Below are positions 43,125 to 54,299 of a DNA stretch of 64,000 nt, piece by piece. A model generated the notes under the pieces. It ran no database searches and was not told where the DNA came from. It saw only the letters and a list, made by a program, of their open reading frames with translations. This DNA is from Macrosoma leucophasiata (taxonomy: Eukaryota > Arthropoda > Insecta > Lepidoptera > Hedylidae), in assembly GCA_036365455.1 (NCBI GenBank), contig JAWQUS010000023.1, forward strand, positions 7,502,001-7,566,000. The letters run 5' to 3'. A program made the position numbers and the translations under genes. Within the stretch, counting starts at the first letter, position 1. Each line of letters begins with the position of its first letter.

Positions 43125-43389
43125 TGCACTATAATATCTCCTACGCAGTTGGCTAGTTTCCGTTGAGATTGGCCCACGTAGCCGAAATTCTGTCCGGATG
43201 ATATTGTGTTGACTCGTTTGAAGTTTAAAAACATAATAATATAAAAAAACGAAATGCTAAAACGTTAAAATAAACAAAGAACAGAATTACTTTCACATTT
43301 TGATGTTCTGCGTGCATTTAACGTGTTTGCTCTTGGTACAAATTATTATTACGTTATACCTTATAAGCGCTGTTGGCTGTACTTGCAGA

Positions 43390-43672
43390 CCATTTTTAGG
43401 GATCCGTAACTAAAAAAGAGAAAAAAACGGAACCATAAGATAACTCGTGCGTCTGTCTATCTGTCCGTCTGTCACAGCCGATTTTCTCCGAACGCACTGG
43501 ACCGATTGAGCTGCAATTTGGAACACATGTATAAATCAGTGACCCAAACATGAACAAGTACCTGAGTAAATTTGACACAAAAGGACCATTTTTAGGGGGA
43601 TAAATTGGTGAATTAAAAAAAAGTTAAATAAACCCTGTGAACGCGAGCCCGACTTGCACTTGGCCACTTTTA
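43390..43672 (-). repeat. Interspersed repeat F
   Basis: Inverted: GATCCGTAACTAAAAAAGAG, GTCTGTCTATCTGTCCGTCT, CGAACGCACTGGACCGATTG, then CGCGAGCCCGACTTGCACTT GGCCA. Confidence 0.6.
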
Positions 43673-44109
43673 TGTAACAATTACTGCCGTACAATTTAAC
43701 TGCAATTTGGTGTAACTCAGTATCTATTTGTTGCCGTCCCTCAATCACAAAAAAAAAATTAGGGATTTCCTCAATTTCGAAAGAAAGACCTTATTATACT
43801 TCAGGACAGTGTTTCATTAGACATTAATTCATTGTCCAATCCAGTTAACGACGAAATTTCTCTAAAAATAATTAATAAAATGTAAAGTTTTATATATAGG
43901 TCCCAAAAAGAAACGCTACGTACCAAACTGCATTAACCATTAAACAGAGTGCCTCCAGTTCCACGATCGGTATAGAAAAAGGAACAAAACGTTTTATGTC
44001 GCAAACTGGTCTAAACTAGATACATACTTTATTAGAAGGCAGCTGTGGACGGAAGCATAACAAAGGATATTGTATTTTTTGTGTGTCAATGTTCATTTAA
44101 TTTTATTAA

Positions 44110-44640
44110 TGCTGGGTTGCATCACATTACTTTAACTTTAACAAATTTGTTAAAGTACCGGTTCAGCAAAAAACTGGCCAAGTGCCAGTCGGACTCACAC
44201 ACCGAGGGCTCCGTACAAACCTGTAGGCTTATAAGTAAAAATATTTGGATTATATAATGTTACAAAAATTGTACGGTTTTTGCAATTTTTCCTTTATCTG
44301 CGCTATAAGACGTTGCTTCATACCAAATATAAAGAATCTCAGTTCACGGGAAGTACCCTGCAGGTTTTGAGTCCCTAGTGAGTTTTGAAAATTTGCGGAA
44401 ATTTGCGGCATAAACGGCTGTATTTTTTGATTGCGTTGTTTTAGAAGTTTGATATTTTTACAGCTCCAAGGGACAGTAGACTTGAGTATTTTATATAAAT
44501 TCAGTTCAGTCAAATATCAGCGTAATACCTTCACGTGATTCTGAGAAAGAAGGTTTTGACAGACAGACGGAAGGACGGACGGATAGACAACAAAGTGATC
44601 TTATAAGGGTTCTGTATATTCCTTTTGACACCATATCTTT
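44110..44640 (+). repeat. MITE-2-like scrap followed by repeat F
   Basis: CTGGGTTGCATCACATTACT TTAACTTTAACAAATTTG (44113-44150) resembles a MITE-2 end. From 44168: TGGCCAAGTGCCAGTCGGAC, GGGCTCCGTACAAACC, to AGACAGACGGAAGGACGGAC and TTATAAGGGTTCTGTATATT. Confidence 0.6.
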
Positions 44641-45854
44641 GAATTCATTTTTTAATACTTTTTTCGCTGCTCTACACTAATATTGTGCTGTTCCTATTTT
44701 TCCTGAATTAATTCTCCTAGATAAAACGCCTGCTTGAATTTATCACGTATGATTAAAAAATGACAAAATTAAAAAGCATTTAAGTCTACAAAATTTTCAC
44801 ACAAATATCAATGTTCTCGTTCTAGCACTCGAGAAAACGGAATTTAATTTCGACTAGAGTTATTATGTTGCAAATCCGTTGACAGTCGTGAAGTATTCTG
44901 ACTGATAGCTTTCGTTCCGTATAACGCTGTTGACGCCATTTTGCCAACCATATTGTTTGCCTACAGTTTTGTTAAGTATTTTATTTAAATCCCATTGTAT
45001 ATTATCGTGTTCATTTTCTTGAAACTTGTTGACATTCTAATACCGGCCATACACGTTAAGTTTAACGCGCGGAAACTTAGACTTGCACATGTTTAGAAAA
45101 ACACGTGTGTAATACTTGTGCAAGTTCAAATTTGTTTAAAAAAATATTGTAATAACCGGGCATACATCCAACATAAGGTGATGTGAGTTATCCATGTCGT
45201 CATGTTATCGAATTCTAATAATACAGAGATCCAAGTTTCGAGTTGCAGATACCAATGTATTACTTAAAACCTAGCTGAATAGTCATATTTAGCGCTAAAA
45301 TATCTCGATTTTATGTTTTGTCTTAATGTTAATGACATACAATCACGCAATTCGAATTGATTATAACTTATCACTGTAGCCTATACATATCTGCAGAATA
45401 GTTAGTCTTGTTAATCCTTCATATGTAAGTTTAGATGGTGACGTATGGTATTCATTAACTTATTAAATCGATGACATTTGCAACTTTCAATGCTGCCAGC
45501 TAGTTACTTCGCAAAATACGGTGACGGTAATAATGTTTTCCCATAGATAGTAATCATATCAAAAAGAAAATTCTTTATTGAAAGAATTCAGTCATATTCT
45601 CTCTTGTTTTAAAACACACATCAGACGAACAGATGGCCAGCATCATAATAAAATATGACGTCATCACACTGAACCCTAAAAATTAAATAAAGTAATCAAG
45701 TATTCGCCAGCATGATGAATATTCGTTTGCTATTGCATATAACTTTCTGAATTGAACATTTTTTTATTACCATTCAATAGCGAGCGTAGATTGGACGTTC
45801 ATAATAAATCTCGATTGCCATAAATGCATTGAAGTTTGAGGATTATTGTAGTTA
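44641..45854. other. Unassigned AT-rich DNA
   Basis: A possible SINE-A scrap near 45376-45430 (TGTAGCCTATACATATCTGC). Otherwise nothing recognised. Confidence 0.4.
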
Positions 45855-46075
45855 TACTATCGGTAGAGCTTTATTACCGGAGCTCGATAGCGTAGGTATA
45901 ACCGTATAAGCTAATCTGTCTGCTGCCAAATGTTCAGCACTTGAGTGTTCCGGTTAAATGGTAATGTTTGGGCCCGAAATTTTATATCACAGAGACATAA
46001 CAGCTTAGACCTCAGGGGTGGCAACGCATTTGCATTTAGACTTTTGTGTAGATGTCTATACGCTACAGTACTACT
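45855..46075 (+). repeat. Diverged SINE-A copy
   Basis: CGGTAGAGCTTTATTACCGG AGCTCGATAGCG, AGTGTTCCGGTTAAATGGTA, CCTCAGGGGTGGCAACGCAT, then decays after TAGATGTCTATACGCTACAG. Confidence 0.7.
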
Positions 46076-46570
46076 CTCACTCCCCATCCATTTAAACTGC
46101 GTAAGACATTTTAGATTTTTTATTATGTCATGAAATGGCAAGAAATAAATACAAAGAAATGAATAAGTATAAAAAAAACATTTATAGCTGTTGTCAGTAA
46201 ATTGTTTAGGTTGTACAGTGCTTTGGTTGAAAGTAACACAAAAGAAAAGACGTAACAAAAAAATCCTCGCTCGGCGTTCAAAGGTTAAGTGGAACACAAT
46301 ATCCTCGGTCCACAAAAAGCTTACTAACATTTTCTTATCAACAAATCTTAAGTGTATAAGAACTGGTTGACCGTTGAAAAGACCGAAATTTCTTTCTTAG
46401 CAATATTGTAAAGATATCGAATTAGGTTAGTGTAAATCTTTAGAAAACAATAGCTCTCAACCATCACAATTATATTCTCTTTACATCTGTAAGGGCATAT
46501 AATTTTGATTAATACTAAGTAATCAACGATTGCCAGTTACCAATAAAAACTTGCTTCTAGGGTATAAATT

Positions 46571-46985
46571 ATGGAACCGAACATTACCATCAACCAGTTT
46601 CACCAGTGTGTGTTACCAGTGATGACGTACGGAACTGAAACATGGTCCCTCACTATGAGCCTCATAAAAGGGCTCAAGGTCACGCAGAGAGCAATGGAAG
46701 GAACTATGCGTTTCCCTGTGAGATCGGATCAGAAACTACGCAACCTAATTAGCCGTCATAGCTCACCGAATAGGGAAACGCATGAGGTATTGGACAAGAC
46801 ATATAGCTCGAAGAACCGACGGTCATAATGGTGGAAGAGATTTCGAGTGGCGACCTGGTGAAAGTTGCTGACAATCGCGAGATGAGGGCGGCCCAGGACC
46901 GTTCGTTGTGGCAATCCTTTGGGGAGGCTTATATCCAACAGTTAATGTCTGTAGATTTTACCGCAAAGCAAGAACACAATAACAC
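46571..46985 (+). pseudogene. Non-LTR retrotransposon C-terminus, broken
   Basis: Frame from 46571: NQFHQCVLPVMTYGTETWSL, TMSLIKGLKVTQRAMEG; then in other frames IARRTDGH, FEWRP, and DLVKVADNREMRAAQDRSLW QSFGEAYIQQLMSVD. QCVLPVMTYGxETWSLT and RAAQDRSLW mark the lepidopteran endonuclease-reverse transcriptase LINE seen at 29366. Frameshifts and deletions separate the blocks (the segment between EWRP and DLVKV is absent). The overlapping frame at 46828-47016 is the last piece, not a separate gene. No activity expected. Confidence 0.75.
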
Positions 46986-47014
46986 TACATATGACTATTC
47001 ACGTCAGATAAATT

Positions 47015-47078
47015 AGGTAATGCTGGTAATGCGGTGTCTACCCTTCAAGACCCGTCGCTGGAATGTTACCACCAGTAA
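47015..47078 (-). repeat. SINE-A 5' fragment
   Basis: GGTAATGCGGTGTCTACCCT and GTCGCTGGAATGTTACCACC AG. Confidence 0.55.
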
Positions 47079-47337
47079 AATGTTAGGAAGTTTTAAAAGA
47101 GAACTATTCACAGCGACCTTACTCGAGTGTATTAAGATGTAATGTTTTGATAAAGATAACGTCACGCGTATGATCGTAAATAGCGAATTCGTTTACGAAG
47201 TGAAATAATAAACATTCGTTTCATATATGCACGCATTAAGGTCAATGTTCTATCTAAAGATGGAAGAGTGGGTTATATTTTTGTTTGGGCTGGTTTTTTG
47301 TATCGTGGTAGTTTTTCTTCTATCTCTTGTATTTGAT

Positions 47338-47385
47338 ACTGGTGGTAGAGTTTCAGTTCTTATCCAACCCGTATACGCCCAATGT
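47338..47385 (+). repeat. SINE-A 5' scrap
   Basis: TACTGGTGGTAGAGTTTCAG followed by diverged sequence. Confidence 0.45.
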
Positions 47386-48253
47386 TATTTTATGTACATT
47401 TGTGTGACGTTTTAGAAAACGACTGCAAAGCTTTCGATGAATTCCTTTAAAAAAAAATCAGTATATTTTCACGCAAAATTGTACGTACAAAATATTCACG
47501 TGCAGTGGTGGTCTAAGGGTTCTATGTTTCACATTATTCTTCATAATAAACGGCGTAGCCATAGACAAGCGCGCGCAGCGCCTCTGTCTGTGGTTAATGC
47601 AACCGTTTTACGATATGATCAAATTAGTTTGAACATTTCATATAGTGGACACGCGTATAACGACGAAAAATTTCTGTAAAAATATTTTCATGAGAGGGCC
47701 AATTTCACGATTTGCTTACAACATAATTATATAAAACCAAAATGTAATACAACCCATTAAATAATATGTAACCAATTGTAATCCCCCCACACTAATTTTG
47801 ATCTAATAAATAAGAGTTATATCTTTAAAGCATATATTCTATTAACGAGTATAAGTATTATAAGTATAATATATTATGATTTGTGAAGTTCAACATGGGG
47901 TCAATGTTAGATAGTTAATAGATAAACAAGTGAGTAACACTCGAGTAACGTCGCTGTGAGATATTGCCAATTAGATTATAATATTACGAAACAAGTAGGT
48001 ACTATTACATTTTGCAGTAGAGCAGGGCTGCGACAAGAAAACAGCAAAAAGAGTAAGATATTTTATATACATATTTTGATTAGTAAGTTGCACGCAGACG
48101 CAGGTTAGAAGGGATGTTGACCAGTGGCCGTACCATGACCTTACATTGTTAACCTAAACTGAATCGCTCTTAGCTTGGTCTCTTTTCTTCATATGCACTG
48201 TCATATAAGAAAAATGAAACAAAATTATAACAGTCCCTAAAATAAATCGCTAT
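47386..48253. other. Unassigned AT-rich DNA
   Basis: The 80-codon frame at 47437-47679 has no recognisable motif. Confidence 0.4.
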
Positions 48254-48378
48254 TAGGGGCTCCCAAACAAAACTGCGAATTCGCATCGCATTGCAAATAT
48301 CTGCAAACTCACACGAATACATCGCCTGCGATGCGGCGTAGCATCGCAGCGCATCGCAGTTTTGTGTGGCCGCCCTTA
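48254..48378. mobile_element. Small TIR element rich in GCGATGC motifs
   Basis: Ends TAGGGGCTCCCAAACAAAAC TGCGA and the inverted TCGCAGTTTTGTGTGGCCGC CCTTA are about 25-bp imperfect TIRs. The interior repeats TTCGCATCGCATTGC and GCATCGCAGCGCATCGC. hAT-like in appearance; no clear target duplication. Confidence 0.6.
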
Positions 48379-48720
48379 GAGGTCATGGTACGAGCCCTGG
48401 TATTAATTCGCTTTTATTACTTATATCCATCTTATATCATATGAAAGTTAGGGAGGGGACTTAAAGGTACATAAAAAATAAAAAATTACTTAGTAACTAT
48501 AGACGAATGAAGCAGAAGATTTGAAAAACTAAAAACTTTAAATTAATTAATATTTAACGTTTAAGTAAATTTTAATAAATTTCAGATACAATTTTAAAAA
48601 ATGTTGTACCAACACATTAGAACATCTTCTATTCTCATTTCACCACATTATCCATTAAGTACTACTTTAAAAATATTGCATCAATTAGACATTAAATTAT
48701 TTTAATACTGAAAAGAATTT

Positions 48721-48895
48721 TGCCTGGTGGTGCGGTCAAAAGTCTTAAGAATCGGCGTGCATCATTGCGTGCATGTATAGTGAGAATGATGAAGGTAGAT
48801 GAGGCACGAGAGGTATGTCTGGACCGGGATGTCTAACGCTCTACACTCTCTGCCTACCCCGTTAGGGACCTGGCGTGAAGATACATACATACGTA
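48721..48895 (+). repeat. L1t LINE tail
   Basis: AAAGTCTTAAGAATCGGCGT, GATGAAGGTAGATGAGGCAC, TACACTCTCTGCCTACCCCG, ACCTGGCGTGAAGATACATA. In reading sense it encodes the same basic KMKVDEAREV-type C-terminus as 14454. Confidence 0.7.
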
Positions 48896-48940
48896 CTGAA
48901 AAGAAGTGTTAAGTGTTAAGAAGTGTTACAATATTTTTTT

Positions 48941-49257
48941 CTGTTATGAAATATCAAACCAGCACACAGTTTACATTGATAGTAGGTACATAATCCTGTA
49001 TGTATGTATGTATCTTCACGCCAGGTCCCTAACGGGGTAGGCACGCATAAGCCTGTAGTGTATAGAAATCTACATAAAATAAAAAATTTCAGTATATAAG
49101 TATACATAATTATATGCATTGCCATATTTGACACCCCGCGTGAGGTATTATGCATCTGTGCCGGAAATTACAGGGCCGTACCTTAGTCCCTGGCTGGAAC
49201 AATACCATTTAGCGGCGGTGCCCTCACCGAACTCCGTCACTAGAGCTCTACCACCAG
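48941..49257 (-). repeat. SINE-A copy split by an L1t tail
   Basis: Diverged minus copy: CAGCACACAGTTTACATTG, ATCTGTGCCGGAAATTACAG, CTCCGTCACTAGAGCTCTAC CACCAG. The inserted minus-strand tail (GTATCTTCACGCCAGGTCCC, about 49000-49044) is flanked by CATAATCCTGTA and CATAAGCCTGTA, a 12-bp target duplication with one difference. Confidence 0.75.
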
Positions 49258-49651
49258 CAAAGATTTATACAACCTTACAAAAAATATATAAATACATTAT
49301 TTCTAAGAAATGCTACTGTAGATAAATACCTTCTTATTTTAAATACCTATTCGTAATAAGTCATTCCTACCTTTATAACTGCATGAATCAGGTTTCAGCT
49401 TTGATTCGTAAATTCTATGCAAATTAGATGTCTCTTGACATGGCGTTTGCATCTCACCATATCATGATATGTCTTGCCCTTGGGAGAATATGAAATGATT
49501 CACATGCATATTAGATCATGTACTCAAAGCAAACTGTGAATCAGTGGGTAGGTACATTTCTTATTTATTACCCTTTGATAGCCTACGGGCTTATTTCTTC
49601 CGTATCACCATTGTATTATACCTACATCATGTTATTTCAATTTATTTTTCC
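49258..49651. other. Unassigned DNA
   Basis: No gene or repeat recognised. Confidence 0.35.
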
Positions 49652-49687
49652 ACTTGTCGTAGAGCCCCAGTGATGTAGCTCGCAGGT
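49652..49687 (+). repeat. SINE-A 5' fragment, interrupted
   Basis: TTGTCGTAGAGCCCCAGTGA TGTAGCTCGCAGG then GAAGGAACT, where the following element begins. Confidence 0.6.
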
Positions 49688-49810
49688 GAAGGAACTAGAG
49701 ATGCCACGAATATTTGGCCATTATTCGGTATTCGGCCATTTTTTCATATTCGGTATTCGGCCGAATACTGGGCACTATTCGGCCGAATGCCGAATCATGG
49801 AAATCGAATA
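49688..49810 (+). mobile_element. End of an element with TTCGG repeats (hAT-like?)
   Basis: TAGAGATGCCACGAATATTT then clustered TATTCGGCC / GGCCGAATA units (49706-49790). The same first bases (GATGCCAC) occur near 505. The far end is not identified, perhaps before 50330. Confidence 0.4.
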
Positions 49811-50332
49811 CCACATATTATTAAAAAATACGATATTTTAATCACATAAGTATTTAAAATTTACCAATTTTAAGTTATGATAAATAAAAACCTTTTTTTC
49901 GACATTTGTCAACAGTAAACGATAACGCTTTTCTTCATAAATAATTGGAATAATACCCGCTTCTGAAAAAGTCTCTCACCATACACACTACTGCCAGGAG
50001 ATGGTAAGTAATAAATCTTAGGCACGTATTAATTTTGATATTTGCTTTGCGGCGACCGAAAATTACTCAATAACATTAATACCTATGGCTGCAACTTATT
50101 TTATCTTTTAAGTTTCTCTTTTCAGCAGAACAGTTACGTTTTTGGTTAAAAAAAACATAATATAAAAAAAGTAGCTCTCAACGATGCTTGGACTTTAACA
50201 CAAATAAAAGGACATCGGTAAGTGTCCCTTGGGAGCCTTTAATGGGATAAATCATCCTTTGTGATAATCGAGGTCACCATAAACGTGTTCGTGATTTAAT
50301 TCGAGTGGTTCTTATTAATCTACTAGCTGTCC
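49811..50332. other. Unassigned AT-rich DNA
   Basis: May be the interior of the element starting at 49688. No frame of note. Confidence 0.35.
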
Positions 50333-50585
50333 CTGCGACTTCGTCCGCGTGAGAATTTATGATTGGTCAGTATCTACCCGGACGAAGTCGTGGGTGAAGC
50401 TATTATAAAAGGCCTAAAGAAGTTACTACTTTTTACATCAGCTATCTGCCAGTGAAAGTCCCGTCAAAATCGGTCCAGCCGTTCCCAAGATTAGCCCCGC
50501 CAAACAGACAGACAAACAGACAGACAGACAAAATTTGTAAAAAAAATGTACCGTGTATACATTCAGTAAAAAGCGGTTATTTTAA
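50333..50585 (-). mobile_element. Helitron-like element HLE-3
   Basis: Inverted relative to 16640-17196: CTAGCTGTCCCTGCGACTTC, CAGTATCTACCCGGACGAAG, CAGCTATCTGCCAGTGAAAG, GATTAGCCCCGCCAAACAGA, (CAGA)n, GTACCGTGTATACATTCAGT. This copy is uninterrupted. Confidence 0.7.
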
Positions 50586-50630
50586 TATCTTAAACAGACA
50601 CTTCAATTTTGTTTATTTAGATACATAATA

Positions 50631-51615
50631 GGTTAGGGAAAAAGTCTTTTCGCATTACAGTATGTATGAACTTGTAATAAAATCTCTTTGGCTGTAGTAT
50701 TTGTATCTGGCTGGTTTTGGTATCATTCAAAGTTAAAATTTTAAAGAACATAATTCCAAATTCAAATTAGGCAAATGTGTGATTTTCATTTGTTTTTCGT
50801 ACTGTCAAGATGAGTGAATCTAATGAAGAAATTCGATACATTTTAAAATTTTACTACAAAAAAGGTAAAAATGCAACGCAAGCCGGGAAAAAAATTTGCG
50901 ATGTTTATGGACCTAGTACAGTGTCTGTGAGAGTAGCACAAATTTGGTTTAAGCGTTTTCAATCCGGAAATTTTGATGTCAAAGATGCACCTCGCTCTGG
51001 TCTGGTCTGGTCGCCCTATTACGGATAAAATGGATGCCATTTTTGAAAAAGTGGAGCAAGATCGACATATCAGTAGTTACGACGTAGCTGAAGATCTGAG
51101 AATTGATCACAAAACAGTTTTGGCGCATTTGAAAAAAGCTGGGTACAAAAAAAAGCTCGATATTTGGGTACCTCACGAGCTCACTGAAAGAAACCTAATG
51201 AACCGTGTACTCATTTGTGATTGTTTATTACGACGCAATGAAACCGAATCATTTTTGAAGAAGCTGATAACTGGTGATGAAAAGTGGATCACGTACGACA
51301 AGAACGTGCGAAAAAGGTCGTGGTCAAAGGCCGGTCAGGTTTCACAGACTGTGGCGAAACCCGGGTTAACTCGCAATAAGGTGATGTTGTGTGTGTGGTG
51401 GGATTGGAAGGACATTATTCATTATGAGCTATTACCACCAGGCAGGACTATCGATTCTGGACTCTACTGCGAACAACTGAATGAGATTAAAGCAAGAAGT
51501 TGAGAGAAAGCGGCCGGAATTGATCAATAGAAGGGGTGTGGTGTTTCATCATGATAACGCTAGACCTCACACATCTAAAGCCACTCAGCAAAAATTAAGA
51601 GAGTTTGGCTGGGGG
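50631..51615 (+). mobile_element. mariner copy 2, 3'-truncated
   Basis: Starts GGTTAGGGAAAAAGTCTTTT after ATAATA, then follows copy 1 closely up to GAGTTTGGCTGGG at 51615, where unrelated sequence begins. The 3' TIR and the third catalytic Asp are lost. Confidence 0.9.
50810..51503 (+). pseudogene. mariner transposase, frameshifted and truncated
   Basis: First frame 50810-51028: EEIRYILKFYYKKGKNATQA, then VAQIWFKRFQSGNFDVKDAP up to a stop at 51026. Second frame through 51503: SGRPITDKMDAIFEKVEQDR, SSYDVAEDLRIDHKTVLAHL, WVPHEL, TGDEKWI (first catalytic Asp), WSKAGQVSQTVAKPGLTRNK. The switch is caused by a 10-bp expansion of TGGTC (about 51000-51010) that copy 1 also carries. After 51503 the second Asp (HHDNARPH) is in yet another frame. 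Apart from these breaks the sequence is less damaged than copy 1. Confidence 0.88.
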
Positions 51616-52030
51616 CTGACACTGTAATATTATATGGAATGGTAGCTGAATATTAAATCGATTATAGTCTCATTCTGAAGATCTCCGGATGTAAATGTGC
51701 AGAAAAATAATATAAATATTTTAAAAAATGTTGAACGTGAAAATGTTGAACCCACTAGTTATTATTATTTATTATTGGAAACAAACTTCTCAGCTTTATA
51801 TTATTGGTATGTTTAAAGTCAAAACAATGTCCATAAGATGCGATGAAATGATTAATCCATATCATGTGACTAGCGCATGAGTTCATATAAACATGTTTAT
51901 CTATTCATCTTTGATATTATTTTAACTAATCACAAAGGTTAACTGGTCTGTATTAGGGTCAGCATAGTTCTGACACAGTACACATATGAACAGTACAGAA
52001 ACTACGAACAAATCTTTCGAAACGGCACAC
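51616..52030. other. Unassigned AT-rich DNA
   Basis: No gene or repeat recognised. Confidence 0.35.
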
Positions 52031-52162
52031 CCACAAAAACATGCGCATCTACGAGGCCTCTAAGCGGTTCTCGCAGTGCTACAGTAGTGAGTGTCGCGGA
52101 CTGTCGCGTCGAGACGAGCGGTCACGTTGCGATTTGTTTTTGCTTCCACGAGTGTTTTAAAG
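52031..52162 (+). promoter_or_regulatory. CpG-rich leader before THAP exon
   Basis: GCGGTTCTCGCAGTGCTACA, GTGTCGCGGACTGTCGCGTC and GACGAGCGGTCACGTTGCG stand out from the AT-rich surroundings. Likely promoter and 5' UTR of the THAP exon or of a P-like transposon. Confidence 0.4.
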
Positions 52163-52267
52163 ATGCCACGAGCGTATTGCGTGGTATACGACTGTTTGAA
52201 CTCTGCATCATCAAAAGCGGAGGTATTGTTTTTTAAACTTCCTGGTGATTTTGAAAGGCAAGAATAA
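52163..52267 (+). CDS. THAP zinc-finger N-terminus, truncated
   Basis: THAP domains are C2CH zinc fingers that bind DNA, found in host regulators and in P-element-type transposases. This 34-codon frame begins MPRAYCVVYDCLNSASSKAE and ends VLFFKLPGDFERQE before TAA. It shows the start-near Cys pair (C6 and C11, C-x4-C) and the FFKLPGD motif that corresponds to the conserved F-x-x-F/L-P of the family. The second half (the later Cys-x2-His and AVPTIF-like part) is missing. Either the exon ends earlier (a weak GGAG|GTATTG donor at 52220-52223) with the rest elsewhere, or this is a 5' scrap of a gene or P-like transposon. No matching exon follows before the repeats at 52370. Confidence 0.55.
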   Translation: MPRAYCVVYDCLNSASSKAEVLFFKLPGDFERQE

Positions 52268-52369
52268 TGTATTGTTATAATATCTAACATATTTAAAAAA
52301 ATCTCGTGTGATCGTGTTTGTAACAATACTCCTCCGCAGCGGCAAGACCGATCAGTATGAAATTTTGTG

Positions 52370-52518
52370 TGTATAGTTTGTAGGTATGAGAATCGGTTGT
52401 AGTCTTTTTTATATCCCTAAATGGTGAGGGTGATTCTGACCAATTTTTTTTCGATTTTTGGACATTTAATTTGTTTATACCTCTAAGGCGATACGAAGTT
52501 CGTCGGTGCAGCTATTTA
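52370..52518 (+). repeat. Helitron-like 3' part, variant
   Basis: GTATGAGAATCGGTTGTAGT, then GGCGATACGAAGTTCGTCGG TGCAGCTATT. Related to HLE-2 by the CGAAGTT...CAGCTA end. Confidence 0.5.
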
Positions 52519-53269
52519 TTAAGATTGTACTGTCGTAAGAACTATAAAAATCACCCAAGTAATCAGCGCAATATTTTGTTATTTTTAAGACCGAATTCAC
52601 AATAGCAATAGGAATTATAATTTGTTAAAATATTTATGAAGAATAAAGTATTTTTTATGTAATGGTTAAAAACAAAGATCTACAAGTTATATCAATATAA
52701 AACTGTTTTTCGTATTTAAAACTGTAATAATAATAAGATCAAGGTTGGATCATGGGTCTAATACAGAAGGCGGTACTTCTCGGCACGGCACGTATAGTGA
52801 GGAGGTTCCTGTCTCTGTAACTCTAACCACCGATAGCTTAGACCCTGTTCCCGCTGACGGCGGCGCACTATTTTTTAATTTCTTATAGGTATATGTTTGT
52901 TTGTTTAATAACTACTTATGTATGTAAAAATATTAAATAAGAACAAGAATAAATGAGTGAATACTAACATAGTTACTTTTGCTGGGATTAATCAACACCA
53001 TAAGATTATGTACATAGCCTACATATTATTATTTGTAAACTGTTGTACGCGGTGTGACGTCATAACGTGCTGCATTTTTATATATGCCGTTTTGAGTCAT
53101 TTCACTATTCGCAACATTTTGAATCGTTATATTTTAACAACTTTTAATTAAGTACTTATTGACTATATGTTTCAAAGACACATAGTATTTATTTATCCAA
53201 TACTATTACAGGGTAACCAATAAAAAATAGTCAACATCCCAATACGATTGATTATAATAATAATAATAT
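52519..53269. other. Unassigned AT-rich DNA
   Basis: No gene or repeat recognised. Confidence 0.35.
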
Positions 53270-53632
53270 AATAATAATGGCAACCCATTATACGTCCCAC
53301 TGCTGGGTCACGAGTCTCTCCCCTTTTTGGGGGGAGGCCTGGAGCTTACTCCACCACGCTGCTCCAATGCGGATTGGTGGAGGTGTTGGGGGTTAGTGGC
53401 CAACCCGCTGTCGGATGTTTTCAAACTGCCCATAAGGCCTCTGACAAGGTTTAACGACTGCTATCTATCGATAGCAACCGGGACCGACGGCTTAACGTGC
53501 CCTCCGAAGCACGGAAAAGCGCATTTAATTTGCCACTAGCGGTCACCCATCTCACTACCCGACCGCGCCCGTAGTGCTTAACCAAGTAGATCGCTTATGA
53601 TCTACACCAGCCGCCGGGCCATGTGCGCTTCT
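53270..53632 (-). mobile_element. 5S rRNA-derived SINE, copy 3
   Basis: Inverted full-length copy: (AAT)n ATGGCAACCCATTATACG, CCCACTGCTGGG, ATAAGGCCTCTGACAAGG, then 5S-like GCGGTCACCCATC, GCGCCCGTAGTGCTTAACC, and GCCATGTGCGCTTC. Flanks ACGATTGATTA and ACAATTGATTA resemble a target duplication with a change. Confidence 0.88.
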
Positions 53633-53987
53633 GTACGATACAATTGATTAAAGGTCAGTAAATGCTAAAATAATAACACCATTATTTAAAAATATAGTGA
53701 CATCCCTATTGCTTCAATGGAGTGTTGGGAAATATTTTATAAAATGGGCTTAGTTTCCATACTGTTTGTATCTATACTGTGGTTCTGAGGGCCAATTTGC
53801 GTAATCAAAAATGTTGAAACTAGTAATGATATCTAGTTTGGACATTTTCTCGATTGCCTTTCAATCTTTGTCTCAACCAGCTAACTATCTGATTTGACCT
53901 TAGCTTTTTTACCCCACTGCGCCAGAAGGAGAGTTACGTTTGTTAAGTATATGTATGTATAAATGTATATTATATATTATTTTATCT
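53633..53987. other. Unassigned DNA
   Basis: No gene or repeat recognised. Confidence 0.35.
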
Positions 53988-54290
53988 AACGAAGGTGGCA
54001 AACAAGCAATCGGTTTACATGGACGTTAAGTGATGACTGCAGTCTATTAGAAATCTACACAAAGACCAGAGTTCAAAATGTAGATGCGTTTTTTTATGTA
54101 ATGAATGTGGCAAACAAGCTTGCAGTTCACATTGATGTTAAATGATGACTGCAGCCTATAGACACCCACACAAAGACCAGAGTTCCAAATGCAGATGCAT
54201 TGCCACCCCTGAGACCTTAGTTGATATGTCTCTGTGATATGATTATGTTATTATGCGTTGCCGTCCCTGAGGTTTTTATACTTGGCTACT
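53988..54290 (-). repeat. SINE-A inside SINE-A
   Basis: Outer copy: AGGTGGCAAACAAGCAATCG to AAAATGTAGATGCG (54090), resumed at ATGCGTTGCCGTCCCTGAGG (54255). Inner copy from TTTTTTATGTAATGAATGTG to CTCTGTGATATGATTATG, 5'-truncated. The short duplication ATGCGTT marks the junctions. Confidence 0.75.
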
Positions 54291-54299
54291 TTTTCTTCT

